NCBI GenBank assembly: GCA_028826165.1 | Contig: JAPDFW010000057.1 | Location: 62,001-126,000 of the forward strand | DNA: 64,000 nt | From: Anaeramoeba ignava | Lineage: Eukaryota > Metamonada > Anaeramoebidae | Reading direction: 5' to 3' | Part shown: one piece after another, positions 23,858 to 34,900 of the stretch | How the letters are laid out: the number at the start of each line of letters is the position of its first letter | Numbering within the stretch: position 1 is the first letter of the stretch | Notes under the pieces: generated by a model | The model's input: only the letters and a program-made list of their open reading frames with translations | What the model was told of the DNA's origin: nothing | The model's database searches: none | Program-made: the position numbers and the translations under genes

Positions 23858-25073
23858 ATGGCACAACCTTCACGAGCAGCAAGAAGATTAATGAGAGATT
23901 TTCAAAAATTGCAAAATGATCCTCCTATTGGACTTTGTGCTTCTCCTGATAAAGAAAATATAATGGAATGGACTGCACTTATTTTTGGACCTGAAGACAC
24001 TCCTTGGGAAGGCGGAACATTCCGTCTTTCGTTGGTTTTTACTAGCGAGTATCCTGACAAGCCACCTAAAGTGAAATTTTTATCCAAAATATTTCATCCC
24101 AATGGTATTTTGATATGAAGTTTTTTTTTGTTTTTTTTTTTTTTAAATCTCAATTTTTACATGATCTCAAAAGAAGGATAAATATTCATTTTTCCAAATA
24201 ATGTTATTAAAAACAAAATAAAACAAACTTAATTAGTTTATAATGATGGATCTATTTGTTTGGATATTTTAAAAGATCAATGGAGTCCTATATATGATAC
24301 TGGTGCTATTTTGACCTCTATTCAAGTATGAAATATTAGATATTTATAAAATATTAAATATAAATATTAATATTAATATAAATATTAATGAAATATTAAA
24401 TATTAATGAAATATCAAAAATATTAAATATAAATATAAAATATTAAATATTAAAATTAAGAAATATAAATATAAATATAAAATATGAAATATAAAAATAT
24501 AAAAATAAAAATATAAAATAAAAATATAGAAATATAAATATAAAATATTAAATATAAATATTAAATATAAAATATTAATTAAAATGAAAAAAAACGAAAT
24601 ATTAAATATCAAAAATATAAATATAAATATAAATATAAAGTATGAAATATTAAATATTAATATCAAAAATATTAAATATTAAATATTAAGTATGAAATAG
24701 AAATATAAAATAAAAATAGAAATATAAAATATTAAATATTAAATATTAATTAAATATAAATATTAATATAAATATTAAATATTAATATAAATATAAAATA
24801 TTAAATATAAATATTAAATATAAATATAAATATAAAATATTAATGAAATATTAAATATAAAATATTAATGAAATATGAAATATTAAATATAAAGTATTAA
24901 ATATAAAATATCAAAAATATAAATATTAAATATTAAATTTAATTTTATAGTCTCTTCTAACAGATCCAAATCCAAGTTCTCCTGCAAACGCAATCGCAGC
25001 AAAATTATACGAACACTCAAGAAGTGAATACGAAAAAAAAGTTAGACAAATCGTGGAAGAATCTTTCAACTGA
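23858..25073 (+). CDS. UBE2A: RAD6/UBE2A-type ubiquitin-conjugating enzyme E2
   Basis: Three exons (23858-24104, 24237-24325, 24951-25073) encode 152 residues, the same length as human RAD6A/B. The protein begins [16 protein letters not shown] and has [18 protein letters not shown], the HPN motif, the active-site Cys90 in [14 protein letters not shown] and the [15 protein letters not shown] segment. RAD6 E2s accept ubiquitin from E1 and, with RAD18- or BRE1-type E3 ligases, modify PCNA or histone H2B in DNA-damage tolerance and transcription. The partner E3 cannot be inferred here. The first intron (132 bp) splits HPN|VYN and the second is a 625-bp repeat intron. No acidic C-terminal tail of the yeast type is present. 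Confidence 0.97.
24326..24950 (+). repeat. RAD6-like gene intron 2: AATATTAAATATAA-type repeat
   Basis: 625 bp of irregular repeats built from ATTAAATAT, AAATATAAA and ATTAATGAAAT blocks. Less regular than the other introns. Confidence 0.8.
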
Positions 25074-25252
25074 AAAAATCTTTTTCTTTTTTTTTCTTTT
25101 TTTTCTTTTTTTTTAGAAAAATAAAAACAAAAACAATATTGGGAAAAAAAAAGGATATTTTTGTGTTTTGTGATAATTTTTTTTTGATGAAAGATTTTCA
25201 AAAAAAAAAAGGAAAAAAAGAATGAAAATTAAAATTGGAAGGAACTAAGAAA

Positions 25253-28200
25253 TCATTTCATTTCAAGATCATCTCCCTTATCATGAGAATGGCTTTTTTT
25301 GTGCTGGTGACGGAAGACGGCAATAATAATGAGAATAATAGCAACTAAAATGGTAACAACAACGGAAGCGATGAGGATCTTGTCTCTTGTTGAGGAAGAA
25401 CTTGAAGAGGTTTCATTTGGGGAGGTGTGAATAGAGAAGGAAGTGTATTGACTTGAATATGAGCTTGAAGAGCAGGATGCAGTGGCGGAAGCTTGAACGG
25501 AGACGAGATAGAGGGATGCGGGAGAGAGGTTATCGAAGACAGTGGCTGTAACGGAAGGGGAGAGACACTTAGAAGAGAGGGAAGAATTTAATTGGACGAG
25601 ATAACCAGCAACACCAGCGCCAAGGGACGGGGGAGTCCATGAACAGGAGAGAGAGGAGGTGGACGATGCAGAGCACGAGAGGTCTGTGACGGAGCCGAGT
25701 TGGAGACGTGCGGAGAAGGATGAGGAGGAAGGACCGAGAAGAGCGACTGAACAAGCAGCATCTCCGCAGGCGGCAATTTGAGCACTGTAGAGGAGATTGC
25801 CTGCAAGACCAGTGATTGTGGCTGTTGTGATGCCGTTGGAGTTTTGGAAGGAATCGAAGACCATCCAAGTGGAACCGCCATCGAGAGTGAGAGCGTAATC
25901 GTGCGCACCAAGAACAGAATTGAAGGTGACGATGAGCGTTTGGACGCCGATCTGCACAGAGATGTTTGCGGGCGATGAGAAAAGAGTTGTGACGGAGGTT
26001 GTGGTGTTTGGTCCGGAGAAGGCGCTGCTGGTGCAATCGGTGGTTGCGGATGCGCTGACATAGATGTTGTAGAATGCGGAGCCGGGCAGATTGGTGACGG
26101 AATGCGAAGTTGAGCCGTTGGCCAGACACACCCGCGTGGTTCCGTAGATGAATGTGTATTTGTACACGTTCTTGGCGTGTGCAATGGTTTGCCATGTGCA
26201 AGAAAATCCTCCCTCGAGCGCCTGACAAGAAAGCGAGGGAACGATGCCGAGTGAGGGTCGGAACGAGACAGCACTGCTTGAAGGGCCGATGATGCTCATT
26301 GAGCACGAATCGTTGGCACACGCGCGAATGGCGAGATCGTATTCTTGATTCCCGATAAGCCCCGTTACGCTGTATTCCAAATGCGTGTCTTCCCACCAAG
26401 GCGTGAATTGCTCCCAGTTCTCTCCGCCGTCGAGTGTCATCAGGTATCCGTGATTTTCGGGGATGTTGCTGAACAGGAACGTGAAGGATTCAACGCCGCT
26501 GTAATAGTTCCAGAACATCGGGATAGAGAGCGGTGTTGTTACAAGAAGACGCATCGCTTTCGGGCTTGAGTATTCGTTGTACACACACCCCGCATTTGAG
26601 GCTGCGCTCACAGAGATCAAGTACAATGCGGATCCTGGAAGCTCGCGAACAGTGACAACCGTTTGATTGGGCAGCAGACACAGTGAAGTTTCGTTGTACG
26701 AGAAAAGATACCCGAATAGCCCTTCCGTCTCTGCCTCCTGATTCCATGAGCAGTTGAATCCCGAGATCAGCGAGCTGCATGAGAAGCCTGTCAACGAACC
26801 CAGCGCAATCTTGAGCGGCACAACGGTGCTTGGCGGTCCTGCAAGCGTCACGTTGCAATCTGCCGTTGTGCATCCTCGGACTTGAACCGAAAGATCCACA
26901 TTTCCCGGCACGTTGTTCTTGATTCCCCACGAGTAGGTGGTTGAGTTGAACAAGTGGGTGAAGTATTCCCATGTGACTCCGTCGAGTGTGATCAGGTATC
27001 CCTGCGCGCCGTCGACTCTTGTGAAGTTGATTGTGATCTGTCCCGATCCAAAATCGCCGATGATATAGTTCAGGATTTCCGGTGCTTCAATTCCAGGAAC
27101 AAACACCTGAGTCTGCGAGCTGTATCCGGAGAATTCATTCTCATTGCACTCAATATCTGCCGATGCGTTCACCGTGATTGTGTATTCAACGCCTCCCGGA
27201 ATGCCCTCAACGCTGAAATCAGTTTTTTCCTTTTCATTGCACAGATCCTGTCCGCCCGCGTAGTTATATTCCACAGCATATCCATTTAATCCGGCGTCAA
27301 GCACTATTGCGTCCCAGCTGCAGTTGAATCCAGCGTGAAACGCTGTGCAAGCCAATCCAGTGATGTTCCCCAAACGCGGCTCAATCTGCACGCTTGAGCT
27401 GATGTTCCCCATCATTTCATCACTGCAGTTTGTATCTGCACAAGCACGCACTTTCACAGAATAGCCAACGTTTCCGTCGAATCCATCCTCATCTCCACGC
27501 CAATACGTCGTGTAGTTATTGAGTGATGTGAAGTTTTCCCAGCTGTTTCCGTTATCGTGCGAGATCGCATAACTTACTGCCTGATCCACAGTGTCGAAGG
27601 TCACGCTCAGCGTCTCGACTTCTCCTGAGATTCCCTCTACGTTTTGCGGAGCCGGGAGCACGTCCGTTGTCACACTCGTTTCTGATGGGTATCCTGCATA
27701 TTCATGGTTTATATCGCAGTCCTCGTCTGCCGCTGCAAACACCTCGATTGCATACTCCGTGAGTGGCGGCAATCCATTCAATGTTTTGCTTGTGGTTCCG
27801 TTCTCCACACACTCAAGCTCCTCCCCATAAATAAGTCCGTATTTCTCCACTCCTTCCGCATAAGTCAGCTCGTCCCAGCTGCATGTGAACCCAAGCGGCT
27901 CAGTTACGCAGCTCAATCCAGTTATGTTCCCCAGCTTCAGCACATATACATGCATGTCGCTTGCTGGCCCCGCAATGTTGTCAGTGCAATTCGTATCCGC
28001 ACATGCGCGTGCTCGCACATAATAGTTCACGTTCCCTGACACATTCGTCTGCACTCCTCTTACGTTCGTTTCTCCAATTTGCGTCGATGTGAACCCTTCC
28101 CATGTGCTTCCATCGTCTTTCGACACTTGGTACCCCTCCGCGCCATCGACTTTCTGAAAGTCCACAACAAGATCCTGTGTTCCGTTCTCAGACTGCGATA

Positions 28201-31200
28201 TCGACGGCTTCTGAAGCTCGATAGAAGTCACATATGTTGTTGATGCATCTCCTGAATAAGTATCTGAAGAACAAGTACTTGATGCTGATGCCAAAACTGT
28301 GATTGTGAAATTGTGATCTCCAACAAGTTGTGTTTTGTTTACAGTTGTGGTTCCATTATCAACACATATTTCTGATCCATCATATGTGAGTTTGTATTTC
28401 ACTAATCCTGCTGCTAATGTTAATGCATCCCAATTGCAACTGAATCCTGTGATTTCTGGTGTGCAACTTAATCCAGTGATATCTCCCAATCGTGTTTTCA
28501 TTGTGGTGGCATTGCTTGCTGGTCCTGCTAAACTATCAGTACATGCTGTATCTGCACATGCTCGCAATTTAACTTCCATTGCTTGATTTCCAGCTAATCC
28601 TGTTTTGTCTCCTTCACACGGTGTTCCAGCTCCATATCTTCCTGTTTCTTCTTCAAATCCTAATTCAAATCCACAATAATCTGCTGTGAAATTCTCCCAT
28701 GTACTTCCATCATCAGTTGAAATTTGATATCCTAATGCTCCTTGGACTTCATCAAAATATATATCAAGTTCTTCAATTAATTCAACATAACTTGTTATCA
28801 CTGGTGCTTGTAAAGGTAATGTTGTTACACTTGTTGTTTCATTTGCTCCTGAATATGTTTGATATTCACAATTTACTGAATCTGAACTTGCAAATATTAT
28901 TATATCTAATAAAAGATCTCCTTGCATTTGTGTTTTTTGGATTGTTGTTGTATCTGGTGTTAAACATTCAAATGTTTCTCCATATTGGAATCCATATCCT
29001 TCCAATCCTGTTGTGTATACTAATCCACTCCAAGTACAATTAAATCCTGTGCTGATTCCAGTACAATCCAAATTGGTTACAACTCCCAAATCTGGTGTTA
29101 AATATTCAACTTCACTTGCATCTCCTGTAAAATCACATGATGAATCTCCACAAGCTCGAACTGTAACATTATATTGAATATTCCCACTTATTCCTGATAC
29201 AATTCCTGTAAATGTTCCTCCAACATCATTTTCACTTGTGAAATCTTGCCAACTACTTGAATTATCTAAAGAAACTTGATATTTCACTGCTCCTGAAATA
29301 TCTACAAATGAAACATTGAATTCTTCAACTCCTGCATCTGCTGTTGAGATAATAACTTGTGGAAGTAATGTTCTTACATCTTGAGTTACATTAGGCCCAC
29401 AATTCCCATAAGAATCACATGCTTGGATTTTGACTGTGTAATTTTGATTTTGATCATTAACATCAAAACTTTTTGATAAATCAGGTATTGTGAATGATCC
29501 ACTTTCACTTGTGGCTTGATTTTGATAATACAATATGTATTCTGTTGGTGGTCTTGTTCCATATGGCGCATCCCATATACAATCTATTGTAATCACATTA
29601 GAAATTGTGCAATTAAAATTCTCAACATATCCAAACCAAGTGTAAATTGATTCACTTGATACTTCTCCTTCATCATCTCCTTCACAAGCAGATGTTCTAC
29701 AAGCACTAATATACACACTATAATTAGTGTTGTTAACAAGACTAGAAATCAAATGAGTTGTATCAGTATTAAGTGCTGTTTCAGTTTGGCTCTCAATTCC
29801 ACTTGCATTATATACAATTTGGTAATGATCAAGGTTTGGATCTCCTGAAATATACTGAACATTAGGCACATCCCATGTTAAGGAAATTGAGTACATATTC
29901 TGAATACTTATATCTGTTATTGTGGGTGCATCAATTCTTGTTGTTAAAGAAACACTTGAAAAATCTCCTTTAAGTCCTGTTGTTGTGTTAATTGCTTGGA
30001 TGTAAATTTCGTAATACTCATTTCCATAAACATCTGAATAATTTGGTGAGCTGAAAAGTTCGGTAACTGTTGTTGAATTAAAATCTGTAAAATCTGTAGC
30101 ATTTCGTTGGAAATATGTTCCATTATAACTCATGTTGTATATAAGTCCTGCTTCAACTTTACTCCAATAACATTGAAACTCTGAAAACAACGAATCACAA
30201 CTAAGATCTAATGTTTGTGGAGTTACATATCTTTCAAAACTATATGCTCTTCCTACATCAGCATTAAAAGTAATTGGATCATCATAAGCTGGTTGGCCAA
30301 TAACAAGATCTATTCCATATGGTGAAATACTTCTTCCAAACTCTGAATTGGGTTGTGGATTTGGTGCTGAAAGATTTCCTACATTTTGCCATGTTCCTTC
30401 AATATTTTCATAAAAGAAACATAATCCATTTTGGCTATTAAAATTGGGAGCTCCTACAATCAAAAATTCTCCAGAAATAGCAACACTTTGTCCAAATAGA
30501 TCAGTTGTAGTTGCACCTGATGTAAAATTCGCCACAAGACTAAAATCACTTGAACTATCAGGTCTTTCATAATAATGTGCTCTTCCAGCACTTGAAACAT
30601 TTGTGGATCCGATCATAAGTTGATTTTCGTAAAGATAGAGAGATGCTCCAAAACTGCCTATTGTGAATGGATTCACTATTGTTTGACTAAGTACCCATGA
30701 TTCACCATCATCGAAGTATCTATAAACCTTCTGACTTAATGTTGCTCCAATAATCAAATCAGTATTATTCAAAAAAACACTCATTCCAAATTTTTCTCCT
30801 GAAACTTGCCCATTTATACTTTGGATGCTACTCCAACTACTTCCAGAATTTTCATAAATGTAAACTGCTCCTTGACTACTGGCATTACCTGGAGCACCAA
30901 CAGCAACTTTTGTTCCATCCAAATAAACACTAGTTCCAAATTGGTCAGCACTAAAACCAGCATTAATGTACTCATTAAAAACAAATGAACCTGAATCATA
31001 ATCATAGAAATAAACACGACCTGGATTAGTGTTATGGGGAGCACCAACAACAAGATAGCTATCCGATATAGAAACACTATATCCCCATAACATGCCTGAA
31101 ATTTCAGCACTTCCATCATCAGTCATATTCAAACTTTGGGTATATTGCCATGTGCCTGATATGAACTCGAAAATATCCACTCTTCCCACATTATCAGTAC

Positions 31201-31414
31201 TTCCAATCTTTGCGTAAGGTACTCCAACTGCTATTTTATCGCTATAGAACGACACCGAATCTCCAAATCTATCTATGTTTGGATCCGTACCAAGATTAGC
31301 AAATGTGGTTGTGTTTACCCATACAAATTCTGCACTTTTTATTCCCATAAATGTAAAAAGTATGTTTGTTGCAAAAATCAAAAGAAATATTGAAAATAAA
31401 GAACCTTTCCTCAT
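25253..31414 (-). CDS. FG-GAP propeller / fibronectin-like repeat surface adhesin, copy 2 (transmembrane)
   Basis: One open frame of 2,053 residues. It has a signal peptide, seven FG-GAP blades (residues about 35-400), diverged fibronectin-like domains, then about seven double modules marked by VRACADTNC-like and GFxCxWD motifs. It ends with a transmembrane helix (ILIASVVVTILVAIILIII) and a short tail (RHQHKKSHSHDKGDDLEMK). This is a type I surface protein, probably for adhesion or recognition. The tail lacks the integrin GFFKR motif. Residues up to about 1,065 (28221-31414) are nearly identical to copy 1, with roughly two to three dozen scattered substitutions, several clustered (NSLNG/NSQNG, CGLLLG/CGFELG). 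Residues beyond that are diverged and encoded by noticeably GC-richer DNA, so the gene is a mosaic. It ends 179 bp from the convergent E2 gene. Confidence 0.9.
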   Translation of the reverse strand: MRKGSLFSIFLLIFATNILFTFMGIKSAEFVWVNTTTFANLGTDPNIDRFGDSVSFYSDKIAVGVPYAKIGSTDNVGRVDIFEFISGTWQYTQSLNMTDDGSAEISGMLWGYSVSISDSYLVVGAPHNTNPGRVYFYDYDSGSFVFNEYINAGFSADQFGTSVYLDGTKVAVGAPGNASSQGAVYIYENSGSSWSSIQSINGQVSGEKFGMSVFLNNTDLIIGATLSQKVYRYFDDGESWVLSQTIVNPFTIGSFGASLYLYENQLMIGSTNVSSAGRAHYYERPDSSSDFSLVANFTSGATTTDLFGQSVAISGEFLIVGAPNFNSQNGLCFFYENIEGTWQNVGNLSAPNPQPNSEFGRSISPYGIDLVIGQPAYDDPITFNADVGRAYSFERYVTPQTLDLSCDSLFSEFQCYWSKVEAGLIYNMSYNGTYFQRNATDFTDFNSTTVTELFSSPNYSDVYGNEYYEIYIQAINTTTGLKGDFSSVSLTTRIDAPTITDISIQNMYSISLTWDVPNVQYISGDPNLDHYQIVYNASGIESQTETALNTDTTHLISSLVNNTNYSVYISACRTSACEGDDEGEVSSESIYTWFGYVENFNCTISNVITIDCIWDAPYGTRPPTEYILYYQNQATSESGSFTIPDLSKSFDVNDQNQNYTVKIQACDSYGNCGPNVTQDVRTLLPQVIISTADAGVEEFNVSFVDISGAVKYQVSLDNSSSWQDFTSENDVGGTFTGIVSGISGNIQYNVTVRACGDSSCDFTGDASEVEYLTPDLGVVTNLDCTGISTGFNCTWSGLVYTTGLEGYGFQYGETFECLTPDTTTIQKTQMQGDLLLDIIIFASSDSVNCEYQTYSGANETTSVTTLPLQAPVITSYVELIEELDIYFDEVQGALGYQISTDDGSTWENFTADYCGFELGFEEETGRYGAGTPCEGDKTGLAGNQAMEVKLRACADTACTDSLAGPASNATTMKTRLGDITGLSCTPEITGFSCNWDALTLAAGLVKYKLTYDGSEICVDNGTTTVNKTQLVGDHNFTITVLASASSTCSSDTYSGDASTTYVTSIELQKPSISQSENGTQDLVVDFQKVDGAEGYQVSKDDGSTWEGFTSTQIGETNVRGVQTNVSGNVNYYVRARACADTNCTDNIAGPASDMHVYVLKLGNITGLSCVTEPLGFTCSWDELTYAEGVEKYGLIYGEELECVENGTTSKTLNGLPPLTEYAIEVFAAADEDCDINHEYAGYPSETSVTTDVLPAPQNVEGISGEVETLSVTFDTVDQAVSYAISHDNGNSWENFTSLNNYTTYWRGDEDGFDGNVGYSVKVRACADTNCSDEMMGNISSSVQIEPRLGNITGLACTAFHAGFNCSWDAIVLDAGLNGYAVEYNYAGGQDLCNEKEKTDFSVEGIPGGVEYTITVNASADIECNENEFSGYSSQTQVFVPGIEAPEILNYIIGDFGSGQITINFTRVDGAQGYLITLDGVTWEYFTHLFNSTTYSWGIKNNVPGNVDLSVQVRGCTTADCNVTLAGPPSTVVPLKIALGSLTGFSCSSLISGFNCSWNQEAETEGLFGYLFSYNETSLCLLPNQTVVTVRELPGSALYLISVSAASNAGCVYNEYSSPKAMRLLVTTPLSIPMFWNYYSGVESFTFLFSNIPENHGYLMTLDGGENWEQFTPWWEDTHLEYSVTGLIGNQEYDLAIRACANDSCSMSIIGPSSSAVSFRPSLGIVPSLSCQALEGGFSCTWQTIAHAKNVYKYTFIYGTTRVCLANGSTSHSVTNLPGSAFYNIYVSASATTDCTSSAFSGPNTTTSVTTLFSSPANISVQIGVQTLIVTFNSVLGAHDYALTLDGGSTWMVFDSFQNSNGITTATITGLAGNLLYSAQIAACGDAACSVALLGPSSSSFSARLQLGSVTDLSCSASSTSSLSCSWTPPSLGAGVAGYLVQLNSSLSSKCLSPSVTATVFDNLSPASLYLVSVQASATASCSSSSYSSQYTSFSIHTSPNETSSSSSSTRDKILIASVVVTILVAIILIIIAVFRHQHKKSHSHDKGDDLEMK

Positions 31415-31855
31415 TTTTGCTCTTTTTCTGTTTATTTTTTATAAATTTAAATTTGGAATTAAAGAAAATGAACATAATTAATAAACAAAACAATACAAAT
31501 CAATTATTAATTTTTAATTTTTAGTTTTTAAAAAGGGATAAAATATTAAGAAAAAAAATTTTTTTAATTTTAAATTTAATTTTAAATATAATTTTTATTA
31601 TAATTTTTAATATAATTTTGAATATAATTACTAATTTTAAATGAATTGTTTTTTATTATTTAATTTGACTATAATATAAAATTAACGAAAAGGTTGTGGA
31701 AAAAAAAATGGTTATTAGTTTTTGTTTTTTCATTTTTTTTTATTCCCTTTTTATTTAATTAATTTTTTATTTATTTTTATTTTAGGGGGCAATTGATCTT
31801 TCTTTCTTTTATTATTTTTTAATTTAAAAAAAAATTTTTTTTTCTTTTTTAATTT
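28221..31855. repeat. Segmental duplication / gene-conversion tract, copy B
   Basis: Partner of 12603-16240. It starts inside the TSIEL codons of adhesin 2 and runs through the start codon and upstream DNA to within about 65 bp of the COMMD3 stop codon. GC of sampled 60-bp stretches: 29/60 at 26341-26400 (outside the tract) versus 20/60 at 28321-28380 (inside). Confidence 0.9.
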
Positions 31856-31917
31856 TAATTAAAAAAAAAATCAATTAAAAAAAAAATTCGGAAAAAAAAA
31901 AAGAATTTATTCCTTAT
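31415..31917. other. Spacer between adhesin 2 start and COMMD3 stop
   Basis: Almost wholly part of the duplicated tract, so adhesin 2 shares its immediate upstream region with adhesin 1. It includes a shared TTAGGGGGCAATTGATC element near 31781 (16161 in the other copy). Conservation here reflects recency of duplication and is not evidence of function. Confidence 0.5.
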
Positions 31918-34900
31918 TTATTTTTCTTGTAAAATTCTTTCAACTTGGAACGTTGCATCTTTAAGTGTTGCAACTAAATCTTGAAGTTGGTCAACAGAAC
32001 AAGAAAAGCAAATTTTCTGTTTTTCATTTAATTTAGATTCCTCATTTGTTTGAAATTCCACAAAATAAATTGGTGAATCAATTTTTTCAACAATATTTGA
32101 TTTTATTGAATAATCCATTCTCCATTTCACACTTTTCAGCCATGGATAGCTTGTAGGTTTGTTTTCAAGTTGACTTCTTTCAATTGCTTCTTGGATTTCT
32201 TGATATTTTTGAATAAATTGTGTGCAAAATTCATTTGGAAGATTTTGTTCTTTTAAAAACATTCTTTTTCAATTAAATTTAATAAATAATTTTATAAATA
32301 ATTTTATAAATAATTTAATATTTAATTTTATAAATAATTTTATAAATAATTTTATATATAATTTTATATTTAATTTTATATTTAATTTTATATTTAATTT
32401 TATAAATAATTTTATAAATAATTTTATATTTAATTTTATAAATAATTTTATAAATAATTTTATAAATAATTTTATAAATAATTTTATAAATAATTTTATA
32501 AATAATTTTATAAATAATTTTATAAATAATTTTATAAATAATTTTATAAATAATTTTATATTTAATTTTATAAATAATTTTATAAATAATTTTATAAATA
32601 ATTTTATAAATAATTTTATAAATAATTTTATAAATAATTTTATAAATAATTTTATAAATAATTTTATAAATAGTTTTATAAATAATTTTATAAATAATTT
32701 TATAAATAATTTTATAAATAATTTTATAAATAATTTTATAAATAGTTTTATAAATAATTTTATAAATAATTTTATAAATAATTTTATAAATAATTTTATA
32801 AATAATTTTATATTTAATTTTATAAATAATTTTATATTTAATTTTATAAATAATTTTATAATTAATTTTATAACTAATTTTATAAGTAATTTTATAAATA
32901 ATTTTATATATAATTTTATAAATAATTTTATAAATAATTTTTTATAATTAATTTTATATATAATTTTATATATAATTTTATAAATAATTTTATAAATAAT
33001 TTTATAAAATAATTTTATAAATAATTTTAATATAATTTTATAAATTTTATAAATAATTTTATAATTAATTTTATAAATAATTTTATAAATAATTTTATAA
33101 ATAATTTTATAAATAATTTTATAAATAATTTTATATTTAATTTTATATTTAATTTTATGTTTAATTTTATATTTGATTTTATAATTAATTTTATAAATAA
33201 TTTTATATTTAATTTTATAATTAATTTTATAAATTAATTTTATAACTAATTTTATAAATAATTTTATATAAATAATTTTATAATTAATTTTATAAATAAT
33301 TTTATAAATAATTTTATAATTAATTTTATATATAATTTTATATATAATTTTATAAATAATTTTATAAATAATTTTATATAAATAATTTTTATAAATAATT
33401 TTATAAAATAATTTTATAAATAATTTTATAAATAATTTTTAATTTTATAAATAATTTTATAAATAATTTTATAAATAATTTTATAAATAATTTTATAAAT
33501 AATTTTATAATTTTATAAATAATTTTATAAATAATTATATTTAATTTTTATTTAATTTTATATTTAATTTTATATTTAATTTTATATTTAATTTTATAAT
33601 TAATTTTATAATTAATTTTATATTTAATTTTATATAATTTTTTATATTTAATTTTATATTTAATTTTATAAATAATTTTATATTTAATTTTATAATTTAA
33701 TTTTATAAATAATTTTATAAATAATTTTATATATAATTTTTTATATTTAATTTTATAAATAATTTTATATTTAATAATTTTATAAATAATTTTATAAATA
33801 ATTTTATATTTAATTTTTTATATTTAATTTTATAAATAATTTTATAAAATAATTTAATTTTATATTTAATTTTTAAATAATTTTTATTTAATTTTATATT
33901 TAATTTTATAAATAATTTTATAAATAATTTTATAATTAATTTTATAAATAATTTTATAAATAATTTTATAAAATAATTTTATAAATAATTTTATAAATAA
34001 TTTTATATTTAATTTTATATTTAATTTTATATTTAATTTTATAAATAATTTCATTTTATAAATAATTTTATAAAATAATTTTATAAATAATTTTATAAAT
34101 AATTTTATATTTAATTTTATATTTAATTTTTATTTAATTTTAATTTTTAAAATAATTTTATAAATAATTTTATAAATAATTTTATATTTAATTTTATAAA
34201 ATAATTTTATAAATAATTTTATAATAATTTTATAAATTTTTTATTTAATTTTTATAAATAATTTTATATTTAATTTTTATAAATAATTTTTATATTTAAT
34301 TTTATAATTAATTTTATATTTAATTTTTATAATAATTTTATATTTAATTTTATATTTAATTTTATAAATAATTTTTAAATAATTTTATAAATAATTTTAT
34401 AAATAATTTTATAAATAATTTTTATATATAAATTTTATATAAATAATTTTATAAATAATTTTATATATAATTTTATAAATAATTTTATAAAATAATTTTA
34501 TAAATAATTTTTATAAAATAATTTTATATTTAATTTTATATTTAATTTTATAAAAATAATTTTATAAATAATTTTTATATAATAATTTTATTTTAATTTT
34601 ATAAATAATTTTATAAATAATTTTATAAATAATTTTATAAATAATTTTATAAATAATTTTATAATTAATTTTATAAATAATTTTTTATAATTTTATAATT
34701 TTATAAATAATTTTATAAATAATTTTATATATAATTTTATATTTAATTTTTAAATAATTTTATAAATAATTTTATAAATAATTTTATAATTAATTTTATA
34801 TAATTTTAATAATTTTATAATTAATTTTATAAATAATTTTATATTTAATTTTATAAATAATTTTATAAATAATTTTATATTTAATTTTATAAATAATTTT

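Noticed and set aside
25569-26399. 276- and 228-residue frames overlapping adhesin 2
   Set aside because: Shadow frames in the GC-richer half of the adhesin gene; no domain-like features.
32222-32947. 241-residue plus-strand frame of Asn/Phe/Ile repeats
   Set aside because: Product of the stop-free 12-bp satellite in the COMMD3 intron; the period is a multiple of three.
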